NCBI GenBank assembly: GCA_009746045.1
Contig: RPFO01000080.1
Location: forward strand, 2,601,136-2,665,135
DNA: 64,000 bases
Reading direction: 5' to 3'
From: Mesostigma viride
Lineage: Eukaryota > Streptophyta > Mesostigmatophyceae > Mesostigmatales > Mesostigmataceae
The notes under the pieces were generated by a model, which was not told the origin of the DNA, made no database searches, and worked only from the letters and a program-made list of their open reading frames with translations. Below are positions 54,314 through 63,938 of the stretch, piece after piece; positions within the stretch are counted from its first letter, which is position 1; every line of letters starts with the position of its first letter. The position numbers and the translations under genes are program-made.

Positions 54314-55832
54314 ATGGTCTCGAGGACAGCGGACGAACTCCGCATGCGACGAGAAGCACAGGCGAGATACCGCCAGAAACACCTGGACCGGGCAGCTCTC
54401 CAGGTGATGCGCGCGATGGCCAAGAAAGACACGTGGATGCCCACCGAGAAATGGCTCCAGAAGCACGGGACAGACTGCGACGAGGTAAAAATGATCCGGA
54501 AGAACGCGGACCTCCCCGAGAAGGATTGTAAGTCCGCGGACACTCGCCCGGTCTCGCGAGCACCCACGAGCAAGCTGTGGACCCTCGCCGAGGTCATGGA
54601 GACCGCCCAGCGGGTCAGGCCGGAGAACCAGCCCGTGGCTACCGTGCAAGGAGACAGGGTCGTGAAAACGGCTAAGGGGGCGACAGTGGCGACGATTAAG
54701 CAGTACGTTGGACGCGTGGGACAGATCCTAGACGCTCTCGGATGCAGTCGGACAGAGCCAGTCACGTGTCTCCTGGACATATCGATAAAGTCATCACGAC
54801 CATTCAGAGCATGAAGAAGGGAGACGCGACAGGAGCGAGAACGGCCCGTGCGAATCTCGCAGCGGCCATTAACGGAATTAACAAAATCTTCCCACCGTCT
54901 CGCCAGCTCCCGGCAGATGTCGTCGAGGCCTATAAGAACCAGCAGGCAGTCGAGCAGGAAGGGCGAATGACCATCGACGCTTACGTCAGCGAGAATGTGC
55001 CGCCAGCTTACGATTTCAAGACGCTCAAATCAATCCACAGATCCATCGCAGACCCAAACAGCGATGAGAAATTGATGGGGTACCTCTACCTCAGCGGGAA
55101 GAATCTACCCCCGACTCGGTACAACTATCACGATGTGAAATTCGTAAACGACGAGAGCGAGATAGGGCCACACGAGAACGCGTTCATCGTCCCCGAGAAC
55201 CGGTTCGTAATTCGACACCACACGACGGCGAAAGACCTCAGGCCGATCGATTTCGTCGTCCCGCCGTCGATGAAAGCGTTTCGAGACATCCTCAAATTAA
55301 TTAATTAATTAATTAAACTCGTGCTCCCGTTGGGGAGTCACGGAGCACCGAAGTGCTTTTAATCCCTGTGTGTGCACTACAGGAGAAAGGGCAGAGACCC
55401 CCAGTCTCCTTCATGCCAAAGGCATGCCACAGCTGCAATCGGGCGCGGCTAGCTTAAAGGACAGGCTAACGATCCGGCAAACTGTGGGTGCAATAAGACC
55501 CATGTGAGCATATCAGAGCAAGGAGCGTGGGCAAGGACATCCTCAAAGCCCGCTCGATGAATGGGAAATGGTTATTCCCGGCCAGCAGAGGACGGGGGCA
55601 TATCAGCAAGTCCGCGTTTGGCGACCGATACCGCGCGATTTATCACGGAATCCTTAACACTCGGCGGGCGTTCGTCACGGCGTTCGTTAAGCGAGCGACG
55701 TCAGCGGAACGGATCAGACTCGCAAAAGGAATGGCACATTCCCCGGCGATGGCGATCCGGTATGAGCGGAACGATCAATTGGATCCCGCGACTCTGGAGA
55801 AAGCAAGAAAGATGGACGATGAAGACGTTTGA
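54314..55832 (+). pseudogene. Tyrosine recombinase, broken by frameshift and retroposon
   Basis: The reading frame starts at 54,314, shifts by one near 54,775, runs to 55,296, is interrupted by a 239-bp insertion, and resumes at 55,536 to a TGA at 55,832. The N-terminal region is basic, followed by a helical core-binding-like domain. The catalytic part shows PPTRYNYHDV (first Arg region, about 55,110), HHTTAKDLRPIDFV (beta-hairpin Lys region), then after the insertion NTRRAFVTAF and the C-terminal AHSPAMAIRYER, matching the H-S ... Y-nucleophile end of the family. These enzymes integrate or resolve DNA at short sites. The interruption makes this copy non-functional. Confidence 0.7.
55297..55535 (-). 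mobile_element. 239-bp retroposon in the recombinase gene, 12-bp target duplication
   Basis: Flanked by perfect 12-bp direct repeats GACATCCTCAAA (55,285-55,296 and 55,536-55,547). Oriented on the minus strand, it ends in GACTCCCCAACGGGAGCACG, then (TTAAT)n. Its last 50 bp match the 3' end of the ORF1-only LINE at 13,932-15,884, while the rest is unrelated. That fits a SINE borrowing a LINE tail, or a 5'-truncated LINE of a sister family. I see no clear pol III A/B boxes. Confidence 0.8.
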
Positions 55833-55868
55833 CCAAATCTGTCGCTATGCGAAAATTGTTTGTCGCCC

Positions 55869-55888
55869 TTTTATACTATAGTATAAAA
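55869..55888. promoter_or_regulatory. Perfect 20-bp palindrome upstream of the primase
   Basis: TTTTATACTATAGTATAAAA lies between the recombinase and primase genes, 37 bp after one stop and about 135 bp before the next ATG. It is AT-rich and could be an operator, a bidirectional TATA-like promoter or a terminator. Confidence 0.5.
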
Positions 55889-56022
55889 GTCCCGGGTTTT
55901 TCGGCTATCGAGAGAGTTGAATTGTATTATTGATTAATAAAATCCGTTTCCTTCCAATCAAGAAAATCCAGTTCGTTTCGGACAGAAAATAAAATCTAAG
56001 CTACAGGTATACAACTTTCATC

Positions 56023-57357
56023 ATGACCGCGTCCGTCTACACTGGAGCGAGACTGACCAGAACCGTCCACGGTCGAACGTGGTTTGGTGGGTCGAGGGTC
56101 GACGACAAGGGGCCGAAGGACCGCTGCATCGAGGCCGCAAAAGAGGCCGGGCATTCCTACATTGCTGCCCGGGATATCGGGCGCGGACCGAAAGAGTACA
56201 CACACTACCGAGACGCTGAAGAATTCGCGGCGATTCGCGAGGAATGCATGCGAAATGCCCGGACTCGGACACTGAACGAGATCATTCGCCCAGACCAGCC
56301 GTCGTGGGTATACGTCGATCTCGACGACCGCGTGGGAACGAACTGCGAGCGTATCGACTACATCCGCCACTTCAAGAGATTGCACGACGCGTTTGTGCTT
56401 GATGTTCTAGGAATCGAGCCCGAACGGTTTCAATATAACGTCTCGACCGCGATATGCGAGAAGGTTGACTTCCTCAAGATTTCGTATCATGCCGTTGTCC
56501 GCGGGGTGGTGCTTGCTGACATCGACGCGAGACAGTATTGGTGCCAGACATTCACTCGCTACATCCGCGAGCATCTGCTGGACCCCGATTCGTCTCTCTA
56601 CGTCGACGCCAATATGCTCCTAAACACCGAGCACGCTTCGGCGTACATGGAGCACAACATTGAAGATATGCTGGCTAACCCCGGCGATTATTATGACGAC
56701 AAGGAGATCCAGTTAATGGTCGATGATCACATCTATGGCAAGGACTGGTGCTTCAGAGCCGTTGGAATGCACAAATACGGAAACCCAGACCCTCTCGCGA
56801 GTCTCAGGATATGCGAGGGGTCTGACAACGTTTGCGAACACTCGGTCATCGTCTATCCTACGGACAATCTCGACGACGCCGTGATATTGAGAGCTCCGGC
56901 TTCGTGGTACGCCCAGAAAGGATCGGATCGCAAAAAGGCGTCCCAGTACAGTCCTCGCGGGCACGGGGCAGGCAGCGAGCAAATCGCGAGGTCGATCGAG
57001 GCAATGGCGAAGGTTTCTCCGGGTAGTCGGATCATCAATGTTGAGGAGCACGCCGGGGAGGACGGCCGGACATACTACATGTCCCGCTGGACCGTCGACC
57101 CGGTAGTGCCGTGTATCGTGTGCAAGAAAGATCGCCCCCATAAGAGCGCTGGTCACGGCCCGAGGGTGTGCGAGTACTCGGACGGAAGGGTCACCTACTC
57201 ATGTTGGAAGAAGGGCCCCAAGCACGCGGAGTGTATCATGGACAGGCGCGAGTTCGTCGCGGAGAGTGTCCCGTTCGGCGAGACGTACTGCACAGAGAAG
57301 ATCAAGCCTTTCGACGTCGACGGTCTGGTCGAGGTTATCAGAGGCCGCGACAGTTAA
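56023..57357 (+). CDS. Archaeo-eukaryotic primase (D5/UL52-like PrimPol)
   Basis: 444 residues, intact. Motif I is WVYVDLDD (about 94-101), the h-h-D-h-D metal site. Downstream DWCFRAVGMHKYGNPDPLA (about 240-258) fits the conserved Arg/His-Lys region (motif III) of virus AEP primases. A C-terminal Cys/His cluster (CIVCKKDRPH ... C ... C, about 363-400) resembles the zinc-binding tail of UL52/D5-type primases. These enzymes make primers for viral DNA replication. I see no helicase domain in this protein, although D5-type proteins are often fused to one; it would have to be supplied elsewhere. It is the best-preserved gene of the virus-like block. Confidence 0.7.
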   Translation: MTASVYTGARLTRTVHGRTWFGGSRVDDKGPKDRCIEAAKEAGHSYIAARDIGRGPKEYTHYRDAEEFAAIREECMRNARTRTLNEIIRPDQPSWVYVDLDDRVGTNCERIDYIRHFKRLHDAFVLDVLGIEPERFQYNVSTAICEKVDFLKISYHAVVRGVVLADIDARQYWCQTFTRYIREHLLDPDSSLYVDANMLLNTEHASAYMEHNIEDMLANPGDYYDDKEIQLMVDDHIYGKDWCFRAVGMHKYGNPDPLASLRICEGSDNVCEHSVIVYPTDNLDDAVILRAPASWYAQKGSDRKKASQYSPRGHGAGSEQIARSIEAMAKVSPGSRIINVEEHAGEDGRTYYMSRWTVDPVVPCIVCKKDRPHKSAGHGPRVCEYSDGRVTYSCWKKGPKHAECIMDRREFVAESVPFGETYCTEKIKPFDVDGLVEVIRGRDS

Positions 57358-57375
57358 CGCCAAGCGCATTGGCGT
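57357..57375 (+). terminator. Stem-loop immediately after the primase stop
   Basis: ACGCCAA-GCGCA-TTGGCGT, a 7-bp perfect stem with a 5-nt loop, starts at the last base of the stop codon. It may be a 3' end or transcript-stabilising hairpin. Confidence 0.4.
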
Positions 57376-57637
57376 AATCCTGATTCGGCATATCTCTGCG
57401 ATTCCAGCGGCACCGGAACGAGTTCATTCCGACAAGTATCAAGAAAGTTATGGCGTTCCGACTTCCCGGTCGCGCGCGAGCGCGAGCCGGCTGTTCTTCT
57501 AAGTCGGACGTGAATATTTGCCGACGACATATGGGGTCGACAGTAATTCCTGGGCTGACAGGAATTAGGTGCTGTACCTACGACGGTATTGGATTAATAC
57601 GTCGTACGCAGGAAATAGGAACCTTAACCTGTGGTCT

Positions 57638-58100
57638 GTTGGTACCGCAGGCTTAGTCCTAGACTTCTAGGTGCAGATGCAATAGTCACTGTGGACTGTG
57701 CTCTGTGGTCACTGTGCCTGTATGGCAGACCTACTGTATAGGAGCTGGTCGCTGTACAGGTAGTGAATACTGTACCGGGGGTGTTATTACTGAGCAGGCC
57801 TCCTAGGCTGCTCAGGACTAGCAAGCACAGTGCACAAGTATATAAACAATAGGCCAGTGCCAAATGGGCATCTCTTGCGAGCCCGCCTCACGTGTTGTGC
57901 CTTGACTTGGCAAGCGCGTGTACAAGCCTCAAGTGTGTGAGCGCTGTAACATTATCCGATTTTAACAAAGCTCCGTTTCCAACCATATTCACACATTGCT
58001 GCATTGCAACCATATCCTTCACATTGCGTGTGATAAGAACGTTAACTCAAATTACAACCAGTCTCAGCGGAACGGCCAGGAGGGTCGTTGCCGGTTGCGG
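57638..58100 (+). promoter_or_regulatory. Putative 5' LTR and leader with TATA box
   Basis: TATATAAA at 57,839-57,846 follows a region with repeated CTGTG(C/G)T/GTCACTGTG motifs. The next plus-strand ATG-led open frame starts at 58,141. The LTR 3' boundary and primer-binding site could not be fixed. Confidence 0.35.
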
Positions 58101-58140
58101 TGTGCAGCGTTGACGACGCGAGGAGCTCGTCCGGTGGTGA

Positions 58141-59058
58141 ATGGTGCAGGAGGAACAACGGCAGCAGGATTTCCGGTTTCGGCAGTCTGCTGGGGGTTCG
58201 ATTTCTCCTGAATTACGCCGTGTCGTTCGGGATCTATCTTTATTGCTTGCAGATCGTCCGCCTGTAAATCGCAGCTTCGTGCAATTCGTCGACGACCAGG
58301 TCGAAGATTGGGAGCGAATTCTGCGACACGTACAAACCATCGTCATTCCGGAGCACCGGAGCATCGACGACCTTGAGCAGGAGCTTCACGGGTTGGTCGG
58401 CATCCAGACGGTGATTACTGCAGTAGCAGAGCGAGTGCGGACGGAGTTGGCAGCAAGGCGAGGCGAGGTTGCGGAGGCAGCTGGCGCAGGGCGACACGAG
58501 TTTGTACCGACAGTAGCGGGCGCGGGAGTACCACGTGCTTTCGCAGGCGGCATCGGCGACGAGGGTGTTGCAGCGGGCCAGTTAGGCGTGAACGACGCGG
58601 AGCGGAGCATCACAGGCGGCTTGCAGAGGTCGGGGCGACAGCGGAAGCCATCGCCGGAGGACAGCGCGCGACAAGAGTCGGCAGGTTTCCAGAGCGAGTA
58701 AGAGTTCCTTTTCAGGAGCTGCCCCGCCCCTTCGCGTTCGTGTGACGCGTTGGGAAGAGTTTGCACCTCTTGGGTACGATAGTGACCTTGAGGTAGGAGC
58801 AGGGGGTGTCGCTGGGCTAGGCGACGAGACACTTGGCGACCACGAGGTGCCAAGTACAATCCGCGAGGTGCCAACGACGGGTTGTCACCTGTCTACTTTA
58901 CCAACGGTGACGATTCAGTCATCGCGGGCCGACAGCGGGTCGACGACGGCGCAGCAGGTAGCAGGGTACCAGAGCTGATTGTGGTGAGCGACAGCGACGA
59001 CGACAGCGACAAGGAGAACCAGGACGCGCCTGGGGCCAGCCGTGGTGGTCTTGCCTGA
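58141..59058 (+). pseudogene. Pre-gag open region of the copia element (function unknown)
   Basis: A 186-codon frame (58,141-58,701) and two further segments in other frames (about 58,715-58,900, then 58,905-59,058 ending in an acidic VVSDSDDDSDKENQ tail) look like one protein of about 300 residues with two frame changes. The first part is helical and charged (for example VEDWERILRHVQTIV). It is unlike the capsid region that follows. I recognise no family. Confidence 0.35.
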
Positions 59059-59160
59059 GTGGTAACACTTGGCACTTTCCTTTCTTGTTCAGTAGCTTAT
59101 ATTGCTTTAATTGCTGCTTGGCCACTTGGCTGGCTGTAGCAGATCTGAACAGAGGCCATC

Positions 59161-60347
59161 ATGGAGGATGGAGCTATCAACCAACAAGCGGGCTTTATGG
59201 GCTTCGCGCGGCGCGGCGCTGGGATGGATGGACGAGATGGACGCGATGGACGCGGTGGACGCGATGGACGCGGGGACGGCCAGGCGCTGGGAGACCAGGC
59301 TGAGGTGCCAGATAATCAGAGCCAAGGATCGCAGGGCGGGCAGCACGCGCCAGCCGCAGATCAAGCGGCGCCTAAGCGACCAACCGTTGCTGAGGGGTAC
59401 GCGGTGCTAGGCCAGTTTCAGTCCATCAAGGACAATTGGCAGCCCCGGGATGCTGAGAGGATGTTAGAGGACATGAACTTGTACACGGAGATATACAACG
59501 GTGACAAGCTTCGCATCCTGGCGTCTAGTGCCTACATACGGCAGTCGGCGAGGCGGCTGTTCAAGTTTGTTCGGGAGCGACACGCGGCGGGGGACACCTG
59601 GACGGCGTTTATGACGCGACTCAGGTCGTTCCTGAGTGACAAGAGGACCATAGATGGGTCCCACCTGAAGCAAGAATACCTGGACTACAAGCCCATCAAG
59701 GGGCAACTAGTGGTCCACGCCTTTGAAGACTTCGTCAAGCTGAGGGAGGACGCCATGGCCAAGGGCTTCTTCGTCGCAGATCGGATGGCCATGGGCGACT
59801 TTCTCAAGTCGCTGCAGCTGGATCCGGTCACCATGGATAATGTGACCATCCACATGCGACAGGTCCATGGCTGGGCAGCCATGACGGACCAGTTGTATGA
59901 GTGTTTCAGCGGCAAGTACGTGGGTGGTAAGCGCCCTCGTCAGGGTGATGAGGAGGCCACTGAACCCACGGTTAAGTCCATGAGGGGATCGGGCCACGGG
60001 GGCCCAGCGCCTCGAGAGGGCCTGAGACCTCTTCAAGGGGTCGAGGAAGGTCCAGGAGGGGGCGTGACAGAAGGGCTGGACGGGGGACCCCGCCGAAGTC
60101 GGGACATCCACAGTCCCAGTTTGACTTCAAGAGGGTGGGTGGTCCTCCCAAGGCTGGGCCCAGCAGTGGGACCTCACGGGACATCAGTCAGGTGGAATGT
60201 TATTTCTGCCAGGGGAAGGGTCACTTCAGGAATGAGTGTCCCTCGTACCTGAGGCAGGAAGGTCAGAGCAAGCCAGCTCAGGGTGGCAGCAAGGACAAGG
60301 CTGGTCCATCCCAGGACAAGGGCAAGGGCAAGGCTGCTGATCATTGA
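59161..60347 (+). CDS. Retrotransposon Gag (capsid and zinc knuckle), one frame change
   Basis: Starts at ATG 59,161. After a Gly/Asp/Arg-rich repeat (GRDGRDGRGG) there is a capsid-like helical region (about residues 75-250, with QEYLDYKPIKG and MRQVHGWAAM). The frame open to 60,252 loses coding character at about 59,990-60,130. A frame one base away then contains the knuckle CYFCQGKGHFRNEC (C-x2-C-x4-H-x4-C, about 60,198-60,240) and ends at TGA 60,345-60,347. Gag packages element RNA. The frame change could be a mutation, an assembly indel or programmed; no obvious slip site was seen. Confidence 0.65.
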
Positions 60348-63300
60348 CTTGAGCCTGCACACATCCCTGAACCCTGGAGGGTGCCCCCAGGGGTGTGTAA
60401 TGAAGCTGCTAGTGACAGCAGTGAGGGGCAGCCCCATGCTCTAGTGAAAGAGCCTATTGGACACGATGGGGCAAGCTTGGTTACCACAGAGAGTATGCCA
60501 GCTGTAGCTGCAGTGGTTACTCGCCAACGTGCCCGCCATGGCGGTGCTGAGCCTGAGGTAGGACCTGGTGATGTGGACCCAGGTGGATCTCAGAAGCATT
60601 CTGACCGTGCAGGACTGGCACAGGATGGTCAGGATGAGGATAGGGCTGGAGACAGTCTGACAGGCACGACCCTGGTGCCTCCTGTACATAAGGGATCTGT
60701 ACATACCTTGAGTGCTAATAATGACAATAAAAGGTTTTCTCTCTTGTATGACATTGCCTCAAGGTTGCATACCATGTTTGGCCATGCAGCTCAGTCTTTG
60801 CAAGTTGCTAGACGGCTGGGAGGAAGTGAGTTGTACTCCATCTGCCAACAGGTTGCTCAAGCTTGCAAGTGCAGGCTAGTTGCTAGAAAGCCCAAGCAGT
60901 CTCATGCCAGGACTCCTATTTTGCAGCCAGGCCATGTGCAGGTAGATATTCAGAGAATCAGGGGTTTGAAGCTGCTGGTGGCAGTGGACAGATATACCAA
61001 GTACAAGACCCTAGAGATCCTGCCTGACATGGAGAAGCCTACATTGATTGCTGCTCTGAAGTTGACAAGGAGCAGGTACCCTGGGTTGGAGTTGTTGCAG
61101 TGTGACATTCAGTTTGAGTGCTGTGAGAACCTGCCAGAGTTTCCAGAGTTGCTGATTACACCCAGGGAGAGCCACGGCCAGCAAGGGGTGGTGGAGAGAG
61201 CCATCCAAGAGATCAAGACTGTGCTGCTGGTGGAGAGGATTCCAAGGACGTCATCTGCCATTGTGACATCTGCATGGCTACGTTCTGTGGAGGACAGGCT
61301 GAACCTGAGGACTCCCATGTTCTTTGGTGACATTGCCATCAATCCTCTTATGCTGCATACCAGGATGCTGCCAGCTGATGCTGAGCAGGCATGGAAGGAG
61401 AAGCTAGAGGCCAAGTTCCTCAAGCTGAGGCAGAAAGACAAGGGCTGGAGTGTCCTAGAACCTAACGTTGGACAACAGGTTGTTGTGTGGAAGGAACCAA
61501 GCTTTCCAGGGAAACGTGGCAGCTGGCATGATGGGGTGGTGACCCGAGTAGAAGCCGCTGGCCATAAGTGCTGGGTGGCCATTGATGGCTCCCAAGCAGT
61601 GCACCGTCTGTCCTGGTCAAAGATCCGTCCCCGGGGAGGTAATCAAGGAGACCTCTTCCAGGTGCCCGCTGGTGTACAAGGCGGGGGTGACGTGGAGCTT
61701 CCTGATCAGGGTGCTACAGCTGTATCGAGCCCTCAGGGTGACCCTGGCCCGGCCCCTGGGGTACCTTCACATACGGTGGTTGGGCAAGCAGGCGGACAGG
61801 CTGCACCTCCGGAACGGCCCGACACCAGGCCTAGGGGTGTGCGTCTATCAGATATTGTACAGGCTTTGCAAAGAGCCAAGAAGGAGCCTAAGGTGTCCAA
61901 GCTTGTCCAGTTGGATGAACCTGAGGTAGCTGCCATGGAGATAGATACCAATGCACAGGTTTCTGTCATGGGACCTCAGCATACAGGAGAACTGCTGGTC
62001 GGAGAACCAAGTTGCCCCTGGGTGTCTGATTTCAGTGGTAGGACGCATCTAAGGGTGTTGGGAGAGGTTACTGCCCCTGTCATGGGTGTGGATGTGACCT
62101 TCCTTGTCCTAGAGGACTATGATGGCCCTGTGATTTTGGGTCAGAATTTTCTGGGCAATCCTGGGATTTCTATCAGAGCTACAGCTCTGAGAAGAGATGG
62201 CTGGGGGATGATTCCCCTAGAAAATTTCAGGACAACATTTCCAGTCAGGTGCAGGGCCAAGCCGGTCAAGGGTGTAAAATGGGATGAAGGGGAGGTGCCC
62301 CCAGCGGCCAGTTTGGTGATTCCAGCTGTGTTGCACCCCAGCAGTATTGGCATAACTCACAGGAGCCTTGCTGCACACTCTCCTTTGACATATGACCAGC
62401 TGGTCCAAGAGATGAGCTCGCCTACTTTGTTTGAGGCTTGGAAGCTCGCCTTCTCCAAGGCATTGGAGGAGTGGTTGCAGTTTGAGTGTGCTGCACCAAC
62501 AGACAGACGTCCCCCAGCATCAAGGAAGCTTGCTTTGAGATTTGTGCTGAAGAGGAAGGTTGTGGATGAGGTATCAGTGCCCCATGTCAGGCCTGTCCTG
62601 AATGAGTATCACGGCACGGGGAGTCTGCCAGGAGAGGAGCTATACACGCCAGGGATGCTACACGACACATGGAGAATTTTGCTATGTCTCTACGTGGGGT
62701 TGCTGAACAGGGGAGCAGCTATGTCATCAGTGCTGCTGGACTTCAAGAGGGCATTTTTAAAATCTGATCCAGAAGTGGCCAGGAGGGTGTGGAAGCAGGA
62801 TGAGCCTTACTGTGTTGAGGTGCCTGCCATCTGGAAGCTGGAGCTGCATCAACAATTCCTGGTTATTCTGAAGGGCCTGGAAGGACTCAGGTCGAGCCCA
62901 ATCATCTGGAGACTCACGCTGCAGGAAGCTCTGATCAGTGAGTGTGGCTTGAGAGTGTCTTCAGTTGATCCCTGTTTGCTGCTGGCCCAATGGGAGGGTC
63001 TGCCAGTGTATGCTAGTTTGCATGGAGATGATCTGCATTTGCTAGCCCCCACGACCTGGCTGAAGAAGTTTATTCCTGTCATCAGTGGCAAGTTTTCACT
63101 GGGCAAGGAGCTGTGGCAGGAGCCCAACAAGCCTGTAGTGTTCTGTGGAATGCAGGCTACCCTGTTCAGGAGGGACGGGGAGTGGAGTATCAGGCTTCAG
63201 GCTGGAGGAGATTATAAACAGACCATTGTGAAGGCCTTGCCAGAGAAGATCACCCAGGCTGCAGGACCTGAGTTGAGAGGCATGTGGGCCTGGTTTGCCA

Positions 63301-63938
63301 GCATCTGTGGTCCGTCTTTGATGGTCCATAGCAGAATGCCTGATGAGGTGCTTGAGGATGAGAAGCCTCGAGTCATAGCCCGGTTGGTGGAGAGTACCCC
63401 TGATCTGATTTTGTCTGGGATTGACTTTACCCAGCCTATCACCTTGGAGATCTTTGTTGACAGTTCCATGGATGCTCGCCAGGTTACCAAGGTCAGGGGG
63501 AGATCTGCTGCTCTGTTTGCTTTTTATCAGAGCAGGGCAAGTTTGTTCAGCTGGTACAGCAGACTGCAGAAGAGGGTCTGTATCAGTTCAGATGTGGCAG
63601 AATGCAGGGCCATATGCGAGGGGATCCAGTCCAGCCTGTACATAAAGGAGTTAATGCTGGAGCTGGCTTCAGTTACCCCTTGGACCTTGCAGATGGAGAC
63701 GTTGTTGCTAACAGACAGCATGGGTATGGTCCAGTTTGTTCACAAGCAGCTGGCCAGGAGCCGGGACCTGGATTATTTGTTGCTGAAGGAGTTGGCCAGT
63801 TTGGTTGACTTGAAGCATATCCCTGGCGAGGAGAACCCTGCTGATGCATTGACAAAGCTGCCACACAAGGCCCCAGCCCAGTACAATGTACTGAGGAAGC
63901 TCATGAATGCTGACTGTCAAGTCGGTCTATCTGTCTAA
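60348..63938 (+). CDS. Copia-type polyprotein: integrase, protease, RT, RNase H
   Basis: One open frame of about 1,196 codons in the same frame as the zinc knuckle, separated from it only by a TGA. Numbering is from the first ATG at 60,381. The integrase has an H-x4-H ... C-x2-C-like finger (LHTMFGH, then ACKC), catalytic Asp at VQVDIQ (about 189) and QCDIQF (about 242), and Glu at VVERAIQEIK (about 272). A C-terminal SH3-like segment follows (WHDGVVTRVEAAGHKCWV). The protease is at about 515-605, with MEIDTNAQVSVM and VILGQNFLGNPG. RT: LLDFKRAFLKSD (motif A) and ASLHGDDLHLL (active site about 881-884). RNase H: IFVDSSMDAR, SSDVAEC, LLTDSMG and HIPGEENPADALTKLP (about 1,025-1,155). The protease follows the integrase, unlike the standard copia order. 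Confidence 0.8.
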   Translation, partial: LEPAHIPEPWRVPPGVCNEAASDSSEGQPHALVKEPIGHDGASLVTTESMPAVAAVVTRQRARHGGAEPEVGPGDVDPGGSQKHSDRAGLAQDGQDEDRAGDSLTGTTLVPPVHKGSVHTLSANNDNKRFSLLYDIASRLHTMFGHAAQSLQVARRLGGSELYSICQQVAQACKCRLVARKPKQSHARTPILQPGHVQVDIQRIRGLKLLVAVDRYTKYKTLEILPDMEKPTLIAALKLTRSRYPGLELLQCDIQFECCENLPEFPELLITPRESHGQQGVVERAIQEIKTVLLVERIPRTSSAIVTSAWLRSVEDRLNLRTPMFFGDIAINPLMLHTRMLPADAEQAWKEKLEAKFLKLRQKDKGWSVLEPNVGQQVVVWKEPSFPGKRGSWHDGVVTRVEAAGHKCWVAIDGSQAVHRLSWSKIRPRGGNQGDLFQVPAGVQGGGDVELPDQGATAVSSPQGDPGPAPGVPSHTVVGQAGGQAAPPERPDTRPRGVRLSDIVQALQRAKKEPKVSKLVQLDEPEVAAMEIDTNAQVSVMGPQHTGELLVGEPSCPWVSDFSGRTHLRVLGEVTAPVMGVDVTFLVLEDYDGPVILGQNFLGNPGISIRATALRRDGWGMIPLENFRTTFPVRCRAKPVKGVKWDEGEVPPAASLVIPAVLHPSSIGITHRSLAAHSPLTYDQLVQEMSSPTLFEAWKLAFSKALEEWLQFECAAPTDRRPPASRKLALRFVLKRKVVDEVSVPHVRPVLNEYHGTGSLPGEELYTPGMLHDTWRILLCLYVGLLNRGAAMSSVLLDFKRAFLKSDPEVARRVWKQDEPYCVEVPAIWKLELHQQFLVILKGLEGLRSSPIIWRLTLQEALISECGLRVSSVDPCLLLAQWEGLPVYASLHGDDLHLLAPTTWLKKFIPVISGKFSLGKELWQEPNKPVVFCGMQATLFRRDGEWSIRLQAGGDYKQTIVKALPEKITQAAGPELRGMWAWFASICGPSLMVHSRMPDEVLEDEKPRVIARLVESTPDLILSGIDFTQPITLEIFVDSSMDARQVTKVRGRSAALFAFYQSRASLFSWYSRLQKRVCISSDVAECRAICEGIQSSLYIKELMLELASVTPWTLQMETLLLTDSMGMVQFVHKQLARSRDLDYLLLKELASLVDLKHIPGEENPADALTKLPHKAPAQYNVLRKLMNADCQVGLSV

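Larger units (their letters stand above)
51506..57560 (+). mobile_element. Endogenous dsDNA-virus-like element (partial)
   Basis: Four plus-strand genes typical of eukaryotic dsDNA viruses and polinton-like or virophage-like elements (packaging ATPase, basic DNA-binding protein, tyrosine recombinase, AEP primase) surround a 1.28-kb palindrome. The block lacks introns and has tight gene spacing (25 bp between the first two genes), unlike the flanking host DNA. No capsid, maturation protease or polymerase gene is visible, so the window holds only part of an element. The left edge cuts the ATPase just before Walker A. The right edge is uncertain, ending where the copia-type element begins. If the palindrome is a terminal junction, the genome order is terminus-recombinase-primase-...-ATPase-basic protein-terminus. 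Confidence 0.7.

Noticed and set aside
57450-57656. A further viral gene after the primase
   Set aside because: A 68-codon frame with a basic start and no family features, running into the presumed retrotransposon boundary; too weak to call.
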